Assembly: GCA_035063785.1 (NCBI GenBank)
Contig: JAPSFS010000006.1
Span: 1 to 64,000 of the forward strand
Direction of reading: 5' to 3'
DNA: 64,000 nt
Source of the DNA: Comamonas_C sp026954015
Lineage (GTDB): Bacteria; Pseudomonadota; Gammaproteobacteria; Burkholderiales; Burkholderiaceae_C
The notes beneath the pieces are model-generated. The model searched no databases. It was given only the letters and a program-made list of their open reading frames with translations, and was not told the origin of the DNA. Of this stretch, positions 46,244 through 55,470 are shown piece after piece. Position 1 is the first letter of the stretch, and every line of letters begins with the position of its first letter. Made by a program: the position numbers and the translations under genes.

Positions 46244-47547
46244 TGAACGCGATCAACGATCTCTGGCCCGAGGCGCGCCACAAGGGCGTGCTGCGCCTGG
46301 TCACCGCCGGCTCCGTCGACGACGGCAAATCCACGCTGATCGGCCGCCTGCTGCTGGACAGCAAGGGTGTGTTCGCCGATCAGCTCCAGTCCATCTCGGG
46401 TTCGCGCTTCTCGCGTGCGCAGGGCGACGCGCTGGACCTGGCGCTGCTCACCGACGGCCTAGAGGCCGAGCGCGAGCAGGGCATCACCATCGACGTGGCC
46501 TACCGCTACTTCGCCACGCCCGCGCGCAAGTTCATCATCGCCGACGCGCCCGGCCACGAGCAGTACACGCGCAACATGGTCACCGGCGCCTCCACCGCCG
46601 ACGCCGCCGTGATCCTGATCGACGCCGCGCGCGCCGAGAGCGGCACGCTGCTGCCGCAGACCAAGCGCCACGCCACGCTCGCCAAGCTGCTGGGCCTGCG
46701 CCACATCGTCTTCGCCATCAACAAGATGGACCAGGTGCAATGGAGCCAGGCGGTGTTCGAGCGCATCCAGGCGAGCGTCGCCGAACTCGCCCGGCGCCTG
46801 GAGATTCCCGCACCCCGCTGCGTGCCGCTCTCGGCCCTCACGGGCGACAACGTGGTGCAACCCAGCCCCCACATGCCCTGGTATGCCGAGCTGCCGTTGC
46901 TGCCGCTGCTCGAATCGCTGCCGCTCACCTTCGAGGCGCCGCAAACCGCCGTGCGCTTTTTCGTGCAATGGGTGATCCGCCACGAAGGCAGCAGCACGCA
47001 GGCGTTTCGCGGCTACGCCGGGCAACTGCAAGGCGGCCCGCTGCGCGTGGGCGACGAGGTACGGGTGCTGCCCAGCGGCGAGACGGCGCGCGTGCGCGCG
47101 CTGCAGCGCGGCAACGACCCGCTGGACGCGGCAGCACCCGGCGACAGCATCACCCTGGTGCTGGATCGCGAAATCGACATCTCGCGCGGCGACCTCATCG
47201 TGGCCACCGGCGCCGAGCCGCTCGTCACGCGCGAATTCGAGGCCGACCTGTGCTGGCTCGACCGCCAGGCGCTCAACCCCGCGCGCTGGTACTGGCTCAA
47301 GCAGGGCGCGCGCCTCACCCAGGCACGCATCACGGCCATCACCGCCCGGCGCGACATCAGCGAGCTGAGCACCGTGGCATCGAGCGAGCCGCTGCAAGGC
47401 AACGACATCGGCCGCGTGCGGATCCGCACGCGCGACGCGCTGGCGCTGGACGACTACAGCGCCGAGCGCGCCACCGGCGCCTTCATCCTGATCGACGGCG
47501 CAAGCCACCAGACGGCGGCCGCGGGGATGGTGCGGCTGCGGGCCTGA
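46243..47547 (+). CDS. cysN: Sulfate adenylyltransferase subunit 1 (GTPase)
   Basis: EF-Tu-like GTPase of 434 residues that drives APS synthesis with CysD. G1 AGSVDDGKSTLIGRLLLDS, switch segment EREQGITIDVAYRYF, G3 IADAPGHEQYTRNMVTGAS, G4 FAINKMDQV. The protein ends after the EF-Tu-like domains and carries no fused CysC kinase. Together with the Fe-S type CysH this implies APS is reduced directly. It is the last gene of the operon and converges on fabB after 25 bp. Confidence 0.97.
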   Translation: MNAINDLWPEARHKGVLRLVTAGSVDDGKSTLIGRLLLDSKGVFADQLQSISGSRFSRAQGDALDLALLTDGLEAEREQGITIDVAYRYFATPARKFIIADAPGHEQYTRNMVTGASTADAAVILIDAARAESGTLLPQTKRHATLAKLLGLRHIVFAINKMDQVQWSQAVFERIQASVAELARRLEIPAPRCVPLSALTGDNVVQPSPHMPWYAELPLLPLLESLPLTFEAPQTAVRFFVQWVIRHEGSSTQAFRGYAGQLQGGPLRVGDEVRVLPSGETARVRALQRGNDPLDAAAPGDSITLVLDREIDISRGDLIVATGAEPLVTREFEADLCWLDRQALNPARWYWLKQGARLTQARITAITARRDISELSTVASSEPLQGNDIGRVRIRTRDALALDDYSAERATGAFILIDGASHQTAAAGMVRLRA

Positions 47548-47572
47548 AGCACACCGGCTCAACCCGGGGAAT

Positions 47573-48793
47573 TCAGCCCTGCCAGCGGCGCAGCGCGAGG
47601 CTCGCGTTCGTGCCGCCGAAGCCGAAGCTGTTGGAAAGCACCGTGGTCAGACGGGCGTCGCGCGTGGCGGTGACGAGCGGCATGCCGGCGAGCTCCGGGT
47701 CGGGCGTCTCGACGTTGACCGAACCCGCGATGAAGCCTTTTTGCAGCATGAGGAGGCAGTAGATCGCCTCCTGTACGCCCGTGGCGCCCAGCGAATGGCC
47801 GGTGAGCGACTTGGTGCTGGAAAACGGCGGCACCGCGTCGCCGAACACCGTGCGCATCGCGCGCACCTCCTGCATGTCGCCCACGGGCGTGGAGGTGCCG
47901 TGGGTGTTGATGTAGTCGATCGAACCGTCGAGCCCGGCGATGGCCTGGCGCATGCAGGCGATGGCACCCTCGCCCGAGGGGGCCACCATGTCCTCGCCGT
48001 CGCTCGTCGCGCCAAAGCCGACGACTTCACCGAGGATCGTCGCGCCGCGGGCCTGCGCATGCTCCAGGCTTTCGAGCACCACCGCGCCGCCGCCGCCCGC
48101 AAGCACGAAGCCATCACGGTGCGCGTCATACGGGCGCGACGCCTTTTCGGGTGTGGCGTTGTACTTGCTGGACATCGCGCCCATGCCGTCGAACAGCATG
48201 GCCATGCCCCAGGAGAGTTCCTCGCCGCCGCCGGCAAGCATCACGTCCTGCAGCCCGAAGGCGATCTGCTGCGCCGCCGCGCCTATGCAGTGCGCGGACG
48301 TCGAGCAGGCCGAGGTAATGGAGTAATTGATGCCCTTGACCTTGAAGTTGGTCGCCAGGCACGCCGAGACGGTGGAGCTCATGCAGCGCGTGACCTGGTA
48401 GGGCCCCACGCGGCGGATGCCCTTGCTGCGCAGCGTGTCGGCCGCCTCGATCTGGTTGGCCGGCGAGCCGCCGCCCGAACCCATGATGAGGCCGGTGCGC
48501 GGATGGCTCACTTCACCAGGCGCCAGACCCGACTGCGCTATGGCGTCTTCGAGTGCGATCTGCGCGTACGCGGCGGCGTCGCCCATGAAGCGCAACTGCT
48601 TGCGGTCGATGCGCGATTCGATGTCGATCTGCGGCACGCCGGCCACCTGACTGCGCAAGCCCAGCGCGGTGAACTCGGGCACCGCGCGGATGCCGCTCGT
48701 GCCCTGGCGCAGTGACGCCTCCACGGCCCCGAGGTCGTTGCCGATGCACGAGACGATGCCCGCGCCCGTGATCACCACGCGCTTTGTGTTCAT
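47573..48793 (-). CDS. fabB: 3-oxoacyl-ACP synthase I
   Basis: Elongating condensing enzyme (KAS I) of 406 residues, needed for unsaturated fatty acid synthesis. Catalytic Cys in ITSACSTSAHCIGAAAQQI, the two histidines in INTHGTSTPVGDMQEV and KSLTGHSLGATGVQEA, and the C-terminal SNSFGFGGTNASL. Linkage to fabA, by a 4-bp ATGA overlap, supports FabB over the general FabF. Length is typical. Confidence 0.95.
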   Translation of the reverse strand: MNTKRVVITGAGIVSCIGNDLGAVEASLRQGTSGIRAVPEFTALGLRSQVAGVPQIDIESRIDRKQLRFMGDAAAYAQIALEDAIAQSGLAPGEVSHPRTGLIMGSGGGSPANQIEAADTLRSKGIRRVGPYQVTRCMSSTVSACLATNFKVKGINYSITSACSTSAHCIGAAAQQIAFGLQDVMLAGGGEELSWGMAMLFDGMGAMSSKYNATPEKASRPYDAHRDGFVLAGGGGAVVLESLEHAQARGATILGEVVGFGATSDGEDMVAPSGEGAIACMRQAIAGLDGSIDYINTHGTSTPVGDMQEVRAMRTVFGDAVPPFSSTKSLTGHSLGATGVQEAIYCLLMLQKGFIAGSVNVETPDPELAGMPLVTATRDARLTTVLSNSFGFGGTNASLALRRWQG

Positions 48794-49311
48794 GCTGCGT
48801 CCTTGTCGCCCCCATCGCTCAGGAACAAGCCTACGCGCAGATCATGGGCCACGTAAATCTCCTTGCCGTCGGCGAGCAGTCGCGCGTCGCCGATCGCCAT
48901 GTGCAGCTTGCGGCGGATCACGCGCTTGATATCGATTTCGTAGGTTACGAGCCTAACTTGAGGCCCCACCTCGCCGGTGAACTTGACCTCGCCCGCGCCC
49001 AGCGCCCGCCCGCGCCCCGGCAGGCGCAGCCAGGTGAGGTAAAAACCGATGAGCTGCCACATCGCATCGAGCCCCAGGCATCCCGGCATCACCGGGTCGC
49101 CGCGGAAGTGGCACTCGAAGAACCACAGGTCAGGGCGCACATCAAGCTCGGCGACGATCTTGCCCTGGCGGTGCATGCCGCCTTCACTGTCGATGGAGGT
49201 GATGCGGTCGAACATCAGCATCGGCGGCAGCGGCAGCCGTCCTGCGTCGGGCCCGAAGAGGCGGCCCTCGCCGGACGCGATGAGCTGATCGTAGGAAAAG
49301 GATTCGGCCAT
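48790..49311 (-). CDS. fabA: 3-hydroxydecanoyl-ACP dehydratase/isomerase
   Basis: Hot-dog-fold enzyme of 173 residues that introduces the cis double bond in anaerobic-type unsaturated fatty acid synthesis. Active-site His in FFECHFRGDPVMPGCLG and Asp in GLDAMWQLIGFYLTW are both present. ATG 49311 (MAESFSYDQLIASGEG) is the family start; upstream frame to 49467 lacks similarity. The pair fabA-fabB forms a two-gene operon with its promoter in 49312-49370 or beyond. Confidence 0.96.
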   Translation of the reverse strand: MAESFSYDQLIASGEGRLFGPDAGRLPLPPMLMFDRITSIDSEGGMHRQGKIVAELDVRPDLWFFECHFRGDPVMPGCLGLDAMWQLIGFYLTWLRLPGRGRALGAGEVKFTGEVGPQVRLVTYEIDIKRVIRRKLHMAIGDARLLADGKEIYVAHDLRVGLFLSDGGDKDAA

Positions 49312-49370
49312 GGTGGGTTTTCGTGTGTGGCCCGCGCAGCAGCAGACGCCTTGCGCCGACAAAGCGCCGA

Positions 49371-50909
49371 TTATCCGTTGTCGCGGCGGCACCGGCGCAC
49401 TGCGGCGTACAGCACGAGCGCCAGCGCCAGCGCCCACAGCGGCACCAGCCCCCAGCGCGCGGCCCACCAGGCGTAGGGCGTGACGCTGCCCTGCACGCCC
49501 CGCACCTGCGCATCCAGCGCCGCGCGCTCGAACGGCGCCAGCCGCGCGCGCACGCGCCCCGTGTGGTCGATCACCGCGGTGGCGCCGGTGTTGGTGGCGC
49601 GCACCATGGGGCGGCGCAGCTCCAGCGCGCGCATGCGGCTGATCGCCAAATGCTGGTCGATCGCGACGGTGTCACCGAACCAGCCGATGTTGCTCAGGTT
49701 CACGAGCAGCGTGGGCGCGCTCGCCGCGTCCGCGAACCGCGCGGCAAGCTCCTCGCCGAACAGGTCTTCGTAGCAGATGTTGGGCGCGATGCGCTCGCCC
49801 GCGAAGGCGAACGAGGGCTGGCGCAGCGCGCCGCGATTGAAGTCGCCCAGCGGAATGCGCAGCAAATCGGTGAACCAGCGAAACAGCGGCGGGATGAATT
49901 CGCCGAACGGCACCAGGTGGTGCTTGTCGTAGCGGTAGGGTTCGCCCTGCCCCGGCGCAAAGCCCCAGACCGCATTGGTGTAGCCCGCCGCCGCGTTGCC
50001 CAGCGGCAAGCCCAAGAGCAGCGCCTGATCGCCTGCGCGGTAGCGCGCCGTCAGCGCATCGAGGTAGCCCGGCGGCAGGTCTTGCGGCAGCAGCGGGATC
50101 GCGGTTTCGGGCGCCACCACCAGGCGCCCCTGCGCCTGCCGCATCCGGTCGGCGTACCAGGCCAGCGCCAGCGGCACGCCCGAGCCGGCCTGGAACTTCT
50201 CGTCCTGCGGGATCGCGCCTTGCAGCAGCGTGAGCGTGAGCGGCGCATGTACCAGCGCCTGTGCATCGGCGTCGCGCTGCTGCCACGCCGCGCCCTGCCA
50301 CACGAGCACCGTCACCGCAACGCCCACCCACCACCGGCGCCGCAGCAGCGCCGCCGCGCGCCACTGCGCGAGCGCCATCGCCAGCCACGCCGCCAGCGCC
50401 GCGATGCCGTAGACGCCGACGAGCGGGGCGAACGCCGCCAGCGGCCCGTCGACGTGCGCGTAGCCGCCGGCGCCCCAGGGGAACCCCGTCCACCACTGCC
50501 CCCGCGCCAGTTCCGCGAGCAGCCATAACGCAGCAAAAACAGGAGCTGCCAGCGCTTTCCCATCAAGCGCCAGAGCCCTGAAACATGCACAAACCAGCGC
50601 GTAATAGCTGCCCAGCGCCAGCGCCAGCGCCAGCACCGCCGCCACCGCCAGCGGTGCCGCCAGTCCACCGTAGGTGTGCAGCGAGATATAGAGCCACCAG
50701 AAGGTGCCTGCAAGCCAGGCCACCGCGAACACCCAGCCCAGCAGCGCCGCCGCGCGCCAGCCGGGCGCGGCAAGCACGAGGCGCGCCAGCACCGCGAGCG
50801 CCGCGAGCTGCAGCCACCACAGCGGCTCGCCCGACCAGGGTGTGGCAATCGACACCGCCTGCGCCAGGCCCGCGAGCAGCGCCGCGAGCAGGCGCGCCGG
50901 GGCGCTCAC
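49371..50909 (-). CDS. lnt: Apolipoprotein N-acyltransferase
   Basis: Membrane enzyme of 512 residues that adds the third acyl chain to lipoproteins. About seven N-terminal and one C-terminal hydrophobic helices flank a periplasmic nitrilase domain. Catalytic Glu lies in VVAPETAIPLLPQ, Lys in YRYDKHHLVPFGEFIP, and Cys in APNICYEDLFGEE. The start is GTG 50909, overlapping the corC stop by four bases. A full copy of the dispersed repeat (50530-50584) is read in frame and encodes the stretch around FRALALDGKALAAP, just before a membrane helix. That part should vary among relatives. Confidence 0.93.
   Translation of the reverse strand: MSAPARLLAALLAGLAQAVSIATPWSGEPLWWLQLAALAVLARLVLAAPGWRAAALLGWVFAVAWLAGTFWWLYISLHTYGGLAAPLAVAAVLALALALGSYYALVCACFRALALDGKALAAPVFAALWLLAELARGQWWTGFPWGAGGYAHVDGPLAAFAPLVGVYGIAALAAWLAMALAQWRAAALLRRRWWVGVAVTVLVWQGAAWQQRDADAQALVHAPLTLTLLQGAIPQDEKFQAGSGVPLALAWYADRMRQAQGRLVVAPETAIPLLPQDLPPGYLDALTARYRAGDQALLLGLPLGNAAAGYTNAVWGFAPGQGEPYRYDKHHLVPFGEFIPPLFRWFTDLLRIPLGDFNRGALRQPSFAFAGERIAPNICYEDLFGEELAARFADAASAPTLLVNLSNIGWFGDTVAIDQHLAISRMRALELRRPMVRATNTGATAVIDHTGRVRARLAPFERAALDAQVRGVQGSVTPYAWWAARWGLVPLWALALALVLYAAVRRCRRDNG
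50530..50584 (-). repeat. Dispersed palindromic repeat inside lnt
   Basis: Read on the minus strand it runs gtttcagggctctg, gcgcttgatgggaaagcgct (core complement 50551-50570), then ggcagctcctgttttt. It resembles the cysA 3' copy closely, with about 37 of 44 positions equal by eye. It is in the same sense and frame as lnt. Confidence 0.78.
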
Positions 50910-51796
50910 GCGGGCGGTGCGTCCGCGTCCGTGCCTGCGGGCGCCGACGTCACCTTGAACCAGCGCACCGCGCCGCCGCGGTTGTGCAGCACGGTGAAGC
51001 GCAGCCCGCCGAGCACGAGCGACTCGCCGCGGCGCGGCATGTGGCCGATCTCGTGCGCGATGAGGCCCCCTATGGTGTCGAGGCCACTCTCGGCCGACGC
51101 GGCGCCCAGGTCGCAGTGAAAGCTCTCCTGCACGCGCTCGATCGGCGTGTCGCCGCTCACGCGCCAGGAATCGTCGGCCAGCGCGAAGATGTCGCCCTCG
51201 GGCTCGTCCTCGGTGTCGAACTCGTCCTCGATCTCGCCCACGATCTGCTCGATCACGTCCTCGAAGGTCACGAGCCCCGCGATGCGGCCAAATTCATCGA
51301 CCACGATCGCCATGTGGTTGCGCGTGGCGCGGAATTCGCGCAGCAGTGCCTGCAAATCCTTGTTTTCGGGTACGAAGAGCGCGGGGCGCACCAGCGTGCG
51401 CAGGCTCAGCTCGGGAGCGCGCTGCAGCTTGAGCAGGTCCTTGGCGAGCAGGATGCCGATGATGTTGTCGCGCGCACCCTGCACCACGGGAAAGCGCGAG
51501 TGCGCGGTGCGGACTACCTGGCCGATGAGCTCCTCGCGGTCGGCGTCGATGTCCAGCGTGTCGATGCGCGTGACCGGCACCAGCACGTCGGCGGCCGTCA
51601 TCTCGGCCATCTGCAGCACGCGTTCGAGCATCACGCGCGAATCGGTGTGGATGACCTCGTTGTCCTCGGCCTCGGCCAGCGTCGCGATCAATTCGTCCGT
51701 GGTTTCGGGACGGGGGTGGAGGTATTCCACCAGGCGCTGCAGCAGCGTGCGCTTGTCATCCTTGTCGGTGGCGCGCGCAGGGTTGGGGTCGGACAC
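50906..51796 (-). CDS. corC: CorC/HlyC-family CBS-domain protein
   Basis: A cytosolic CBS-domain protein of 296 residues (YbeX/CorC). Two CBS repeats occupy about residues 70-190 (AADVLVPVTRIDTLDIDADR and FRATRNHMAIVVDEFGRIAG). A C-terminal transporter-associated domain ends in the FTVLHNRGGAVRWFKV region. CorC is linked to Mg/Co efflux, and the ybeX-lnt pairing is widely conserved. GTG 51796 (VSDPNPARATDKDD) is the likely start; it lies upstream of, and coupled to, lnt. Confidence 0.94.
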   Translation of the reverse strand: MSDPNPARATDKDDKRTLLQRLVEYLHPRPETTDELIATLAEAEDNEVIHTDSRVMLERVLQMAEMTAADVLVPVTRIDTLDIDADREELIGQVVRTAHSRFPVVQGARDNIIGILLAKDLLKLQRAPELSLRTLVRPALFVPENKDLQALLREFRATRNHMAIVVDEFGRIAGLVTFEDVIEQIVGEIEDEFDTEDEPEGDIFALADDSWRVSGDTPIERVQESFHCDLGAASAESGLDTIGGLIAHEIGHMPRRGESLVLGGLRFTVLHNRGGAVRWFKVTSAPAGTDADAPPA

Positions 51797-51842
51797 GTGG
51801 AGCGTGCGGTAGTGGCGATGGCGCCAAGGATAGCGGATCGCG

Positions 51843-52328
51843 CTACACCGGCATCGCGGTGGTGCTCTTGACGGTGTCGAGCACGAAGGTGGTCTTGCAG
51901 TCCTGCACGCTCGGGTGCTTGAGCAGGGTTTCGAGCACGAAGCGGCTGTAGTGCGCCATGTCACGCACCACCACGCGCAGGAGATAGTCCATCTCGCCCG
52001 TGAGCGAGACGCACTCGACCACCTCGGGCCAGCTCTGCACCGCCGCGCGGAACACGTCCATGGGGTTGCGCTTGTGCGTCTCGGTGTTCTTCTCCAGCCG
52101 CACGTTGAGGTAGGCAGTGAGCGACAGCCCCACCGACTCGGGCCGCACCAGCGCCACGTAGCGCGCGATCGTGCCGGCCTCCTCCAGGCGCTTGACGCGG
52201 CGCAGCACCGCGCTCGCCGACAGGCCCACGTGCTCGCCGGTCACCTCATAGGTCTCGCGGCCGTCGGCCTGCAGGCGGCGCAGGATCGCGCGGTCGAGCT
52301 TGTCCAGGGGGGGCAGGTGTTCCGTCAT
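51843..52328 (-). CDS. Lrp/AsnC-family regulator
   Basis: Transcription factor of 161 residues. The N-terminal winged helix-turn-helix reads LDRAILRRLQADGRETYEV followed by GLSASAVLRRVKRLEEAGTI. The C-terminal ligand-binding RAM domain includes VQSWPEVVECVSLTGEMDYL. It is divergent from hpd with a 169-bp shared gap, so it most likely controls hpd-phhA in response to an aromatic or other amino acid. Lrp-type regulators of hpd genes are known elsewhere. Confidence 0.9.
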   Translation of the reverse strand: MTEHLPPLDKLDRAILRRLQADGRETYEVTGEHVGLSASAVLRRVKRLEEAGTIARYVALVRPESVGLSLTAYLNVRLEKNTETHKRNPMDVFRAAVQSWPEVVECVSLTGEMDYLLRVVVRDMAHYSRFVLETLLKHPSVQDCKTTFVLDTVKSTTAMPV

Positions 52329-52379
52329 GGGGGCTCCCGGGGATCGAAATCAGGCGCAGGCGGCGCGAAGACGTGATTT

Positions 52380-52400
52380 TGTGCAATTTTGTTGTGCAAA
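52380..52400. promoter_or_regulatory. Paired TTGTGCAA boxes upstream of hpd
   Basis: Two exact copies of ttgtgcaa (52380-52387 and 52393-52400), 13 bp apart, lie in an AT-rich tract about 100 bp before hpd and 50 bp before the Lrp gene. The spacing is slightly over one helical turn, which suits a dimeric regulator. A link to the divergent Lrp-type protein is inference. Confidence 0.45.
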
Positions 52401-52497
52401 ACGCCGATACAGCCGCAATGTTTGCATAAAAAATGACCGCGTCTGCGCCTACAGTCACTTGGTTGAGCCAACCACGATCCACTATTCGGAGACCTAC

Positions 52498-53613
52498 ATG
52501 ACCGCTGCCATGCCCGCACGCACCGCCCAGGAAGCCGCCACCCGTGAAAACCCCATGGGCCTGGCCGGTTTCGAATTCGTCGAATTCGCCTCGCCTACCC
52601 CCGGCGTGATCGAGCCGCTGTTCGAGCAGCTTGGCTTCTCGCCCGTGGCCCGCCACCGTTCCAAGGACGTGGTGCTCTATCGCCAGGGCGGCATCAACTT
52701 CATCCTGAACCGCGAAAAGAACAGCCAGGCCGCCTACTTCGCCGCCGAGCACGGCCCCTCGGCCTGCGGCATGGCGTTTCGCGTGGAAAACGCACCCCAC
52801 GCCTACAGGCGCGCGCTGGAGCTGGGCGCGCAGCCCATCGAAATCCCCACCGGCCCGATGGAGCTGCGCCTGCCCGCGATCAAGGGCATAGGCGGCGCGC
52901 CGCTGTACCTCATCGACCGCTTCCGTGACGGCGAAACCATCTACGACATCGACTTCGAGTGGCTGCCCGGCGCCGATCCGCACCCGCGCGGCCACGGCCT
53001 CAAGGAGATCGACCACCTCACGCACAACGTCTACCGCGGACGCATGGGCTTCTGGGCCAACTACTACGAGCGCCTGTTCAACTTCCGGGAGATCCGCTAC
53101 TTCGACATCCAGGGCGAGTACACGGGCCTCACGAGCAAGGCCATGACCGCGCCCGACGGCAAGATCCGCATCCCGCTCAACGAAGAGGCCAAGCAGGGCG
53201 GCGGGCAGATCGAGGAATTCCTCATGCAGTTCAACGGCGAGGGCATCCAGCACATCGCCATGAGCTGCGACAACCTCATCGAGGTGGTGGACCGCCTGCA
53301 GATGGCCGGCATCCCCACGCCGCCCGCGCCCAACCAGGCCTACTACGACATGCTCAAGGAGCGCCTGCCGGGCCACGGCCAGCCCGTGGCCGAGCTGCAG
53401 TCGCGCGGCATCCTGCTCGACGGCAGCACGGCGGGCGGACAGCCGCGCCTGCTGCTGCAGATCTTCTCCACGCCCATCATGGGCCCGGTGTTCTTCGAGT
53501 TCATCCAGCGCAAGGGCGACGAGGGCTTTGGTGAGGGCAACTTCAAGGCGCTGTTCGAATCGATCGAGCGCGATCAGGTGCAGCGCGGCGTCGTCGGCCA
53601 GAAGGAGGCCTGA
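52498..53613 (+). CDS. hpd: 4-hydroxyphenylpyruvate dioxygenase
   Basis: Non-heme iron dioxygenase of 371 residues converting 4-hydroxyphenylpyruvate to homogentisate in tyrosine breakdown. Iron ligands are visible as His in KEIDHLTHNV, His in GIQHIAMSCDNL and Glu in PVFFEFIQRKGDEGFGEGNF. The C-terminal helix FGEGNFKALFESIERDQ is typical. ATG 52498 was chosen over the open upstream frame because the mature N-terminus MTAAMPARTAQEAA leads directly into family sequence. phhA starts two bases after the stop. Confidence 0.96.
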   Translation: MTAAMPARTAQEAATRENPMGLAGFEFVEFASPTPGVIEPLFEQLGFSPVARHRSKDVVLYRQGGINFILNREKNSQAAYFAAEHGPSACGMAFRVENAPHAYRRALELGAQPIEIPTGPMELRLPAIKGIGGAPLYLIDRFRDGETIYDIDFEWLPGADPHPRGHGLKEIDHLTHNVYRGRMGFWANYYERLFNFREIRYFDIQGEYTGLTSKAMTAPDGKIRIPLNEEAKQGGGQIEEFLMQFNGEGIQHIAMSCDNLIEVVDRLQMAGIPTPPAPNQAYYDMLKERLPGHGQPVAELQSRGILLDGSTAGGQPRLLLQIFSTPIMGPVFFEFIQRKGDEGFGEGNFKALFESIERDQVQRGVVGQKEA

Positions 53614-53614
53614 G

Positions 53615-54442
53615 ATGGCCGTCCAGCCTGTCATCTACGGCGAGGGCGAGCGCCCTCCGCGCGGCGACTACGCCCGCGCCAACGACGACTACACCTGCGC
53701 GCAGAACTGGGCGGCCTACACCGCGCAGGACCACGACACCTACCACCGCCTGTATCAGCGCCAGACCGCACAGCTGCCGGGCCTGGCCTGCAGCGCCTTC
53801 ATCGAGGCGCTGCCCCGCCTGGGCGCCAAGGAGCACATCCCGCGCTTCGAGGACGTGAACGAGGCGCTGTACCGGGCCACCCGCTGGGAAATCGTCGCGG
53901 TGCCAGGGCTGATACCCGAGGAAGCCTTCTTCGCGCTGCTCGCCAAGCGCAGGTTTCCGGTGACCGACTGGATCCGCAAGCCCGAGGAGTTCGAATACAT
54001 CGTCGAGCCCGACGTCTTCCACGACCTCTACGGCCACGTGCCCATGCTGTTCAACCCGCACATCGCCGACTACATGCAGAACTACGGCGAAGGGGGCCTC
54101 AAGGCCGCGCGCCTGGGTTCGTGCGAGATGCTCTCGCGCCTGTACTGGTACACGATCGAGTTCGGCCTGATCCGCGAAGCGGGCGGCCTGCGCGCGTATG
54201 GCGCGGGCATCCTGAGCTCGGCAGGAGAGCTACCCTACTCGGTGCGCAGCCCCGAGCCCCAGCGCCGCCCGATCGAGCTGCTGCGCACCATGCGCACGCG
54301 CTACAAGATCGACAGCTACCAGCAAACCTACTTCGTGATCGACAGCTTCCAGCAGCTCTTCGACCTGACCAAGGGCGACTTCACGCCGCTGTACGAGCAG
54401 ATGCACGGCATGCCGGAATTCGCGGCCAACGCGGCGGACTGA
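53615..54442 (+). CDS. phhA: Phenylalanine 4-monooxygenase
   Basis: Pterin-dependent iron hydroxylase of 275 residues that makes tyrosine from phenylalanine. Iron ligands: two histidines in VFHDLYGHVPMLFNP and Glu in SRLYWYTIEFGLIREAG. The pterin-side segment includes AGILSSAGELPYSV. An AAGGAGG ribosome site lies inside the hpd 3' end. With hpd it converts phenylalanine to homogentisate given a transaminase. No phhB (carbinolamine dehydratase) or hmgA gene lies adjacent. Confidence 0.95.
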   Translation: MAVQPVIYGEGERPPRGDYARANDDYTCAQNWAAYTAQDHDTYHRLYQRQTAQLPGLACSAFIEALPRLGAKEHIPRFEDVNEALYRATRWEIVAVPGLIPEEAFFALLAKRRFPVTDWIRKPEEFEYIVEPDVFHDLYGHVPMLFNPHIADYMQNYGEGGLKAARLGSCEMLSRLYWYTIEFGLIREAGGLRAYGAGILSSAGELPYSVRSPEPQRRPIELLRTMRTRYKIDSYQQTYFVIDSFQQLFDLTKGDFTPLYEQMHGMPEFAANAAD

Positions 54443-54487
54443 CGCTGGAGTGACCGTAGCGTGGTCTGGCCACCCGCGGCACTCGCC

Positions 54488-55354
54488 TCAGTCCCCATCC
54501 AGCAGGGCCCAGCACGCCTGCACCACGCGCGGGTCGAAGGCCAGCTCCACGTGGCCCAGGCCTGCCAGCGTGTGCGCCTGCGCGCCAGGCAGCAGCGCCG
54601 CGCCGAGCGGATACACCACGTTGTCGCAGTCGGACTGCCAGCAATCGAAGCGCGCGCGGCGCACAGGCGGCTCGCTGGCCGCGAGTGTGCGCAACCAGCG
54701 GCTGTCCGGCCGCATCTGCCGCGTGTTGACGCTGAAGGCCCAGCGCGCGGCCGCGGTGCCCTGGTGCGGCGTGGCCAGCGTGACAATGCGCTGCACATGC
54801 GCATCGGCATCCGGCACGGCGTGCAGCCAGGCGCGCACCGCCAGGCCCCCCATGCTGTGCGCGACGATGAGCGGCGGCATGCCGGTGGCCTCCATCACCG
54901 CGCGCACGGCGGCGTCGATCGCAGGCGCATAGGCATCGATCGATCCCAGCGGCGGCTCCAGACTCACCGCCACGCACACGCGCCCCTCATGGCGCAGGCG
55001 GCGCAGCCACGGCGTCCAGAACCCGCGGTTGCAGCCCCAACCATGCACCAGCACCACACCCCGCCCGGGTCGGGCGGCGCGCAGGCCGTCCGCCAGCGCA
55101 TCCGCGCGCCATGGCTGCCACCAGCCGAACACGCGCCCGGCCCATGTGCCCTCCGCCCACCAGGCGCGCAGCCACTGGCGCGCCCCGGGGCGCGGGGCCG
55201 GGCCACGGACGGCACGCCAGGCCGCCGCGAACTGCAGCGCCAGCGGCAGACGCAGCCACAGCGGCACCAGCGCCACGCCCACGGCCAGCGTCCCCCAACC
55301 CTGGCGCGCGCACCACGCAAGCGCGAGCGCGACGAGCAGCACCTGCAGCGCCAT
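54488..55354 (-). CDS. Membrane-anchored alpha/beta-hydrolase, lipase-like
   Basis: A hydrolase of 288 residues. Two hydrophobic N-terminal segments (GMALQVLLVALALAW and VGVALVPLWLRLPLALQFAA) suggest inner-membrane anchoring. The fold then shows the oxyanion motif VVLVHGWGCNRGFW, the nucleophile elbow IVAHSMGGLAVRAW, and a late His in LAGLGHVELAFDP. This resembles class I lipases or YheT-type esterases; the substrate is unknown. ATG 55354 was preferred to TTG 55399. It converges on phhA and is divergent from the MBL-fold gene. Confidence 0.82.
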   Translation of the reverse strand: MALQVLLVALALAWCARQGWGTLAVGVALVPLWLRLPLALQFAAAWRAVRGPAPRPGARQWLRAWWAEGTWAGRVFGWWQPWRADALADGLRAARPGRGVVLVHGWGCNRGFWTPWLRRLRHEGRVCVAVSLEPPLGSIDAYAPAIDAAVRAVMEATGMPPLIVAHSMGGLAVRAWLHAVPDADAHVQRIVTLATPHQGTAAARWAFSVNTRQMRPDSRWLRTLAASEPPVRRARFDCWQSDCDNVVYPLGAALLPGAQAHTLAGLGHVELAFDPRVVQACWALLDGD

Positions 55355-55470
55355 GCCCGCGCGCTGCCAGCGGGCCACGGTCACGGTGCGACGCCCCAAG
55401 CGCGCGGCGCGCGCGGTGGACTACATTGCATGGAGTCTCTTGAGATCTCGTACTTCATTTTTCATAGTGC

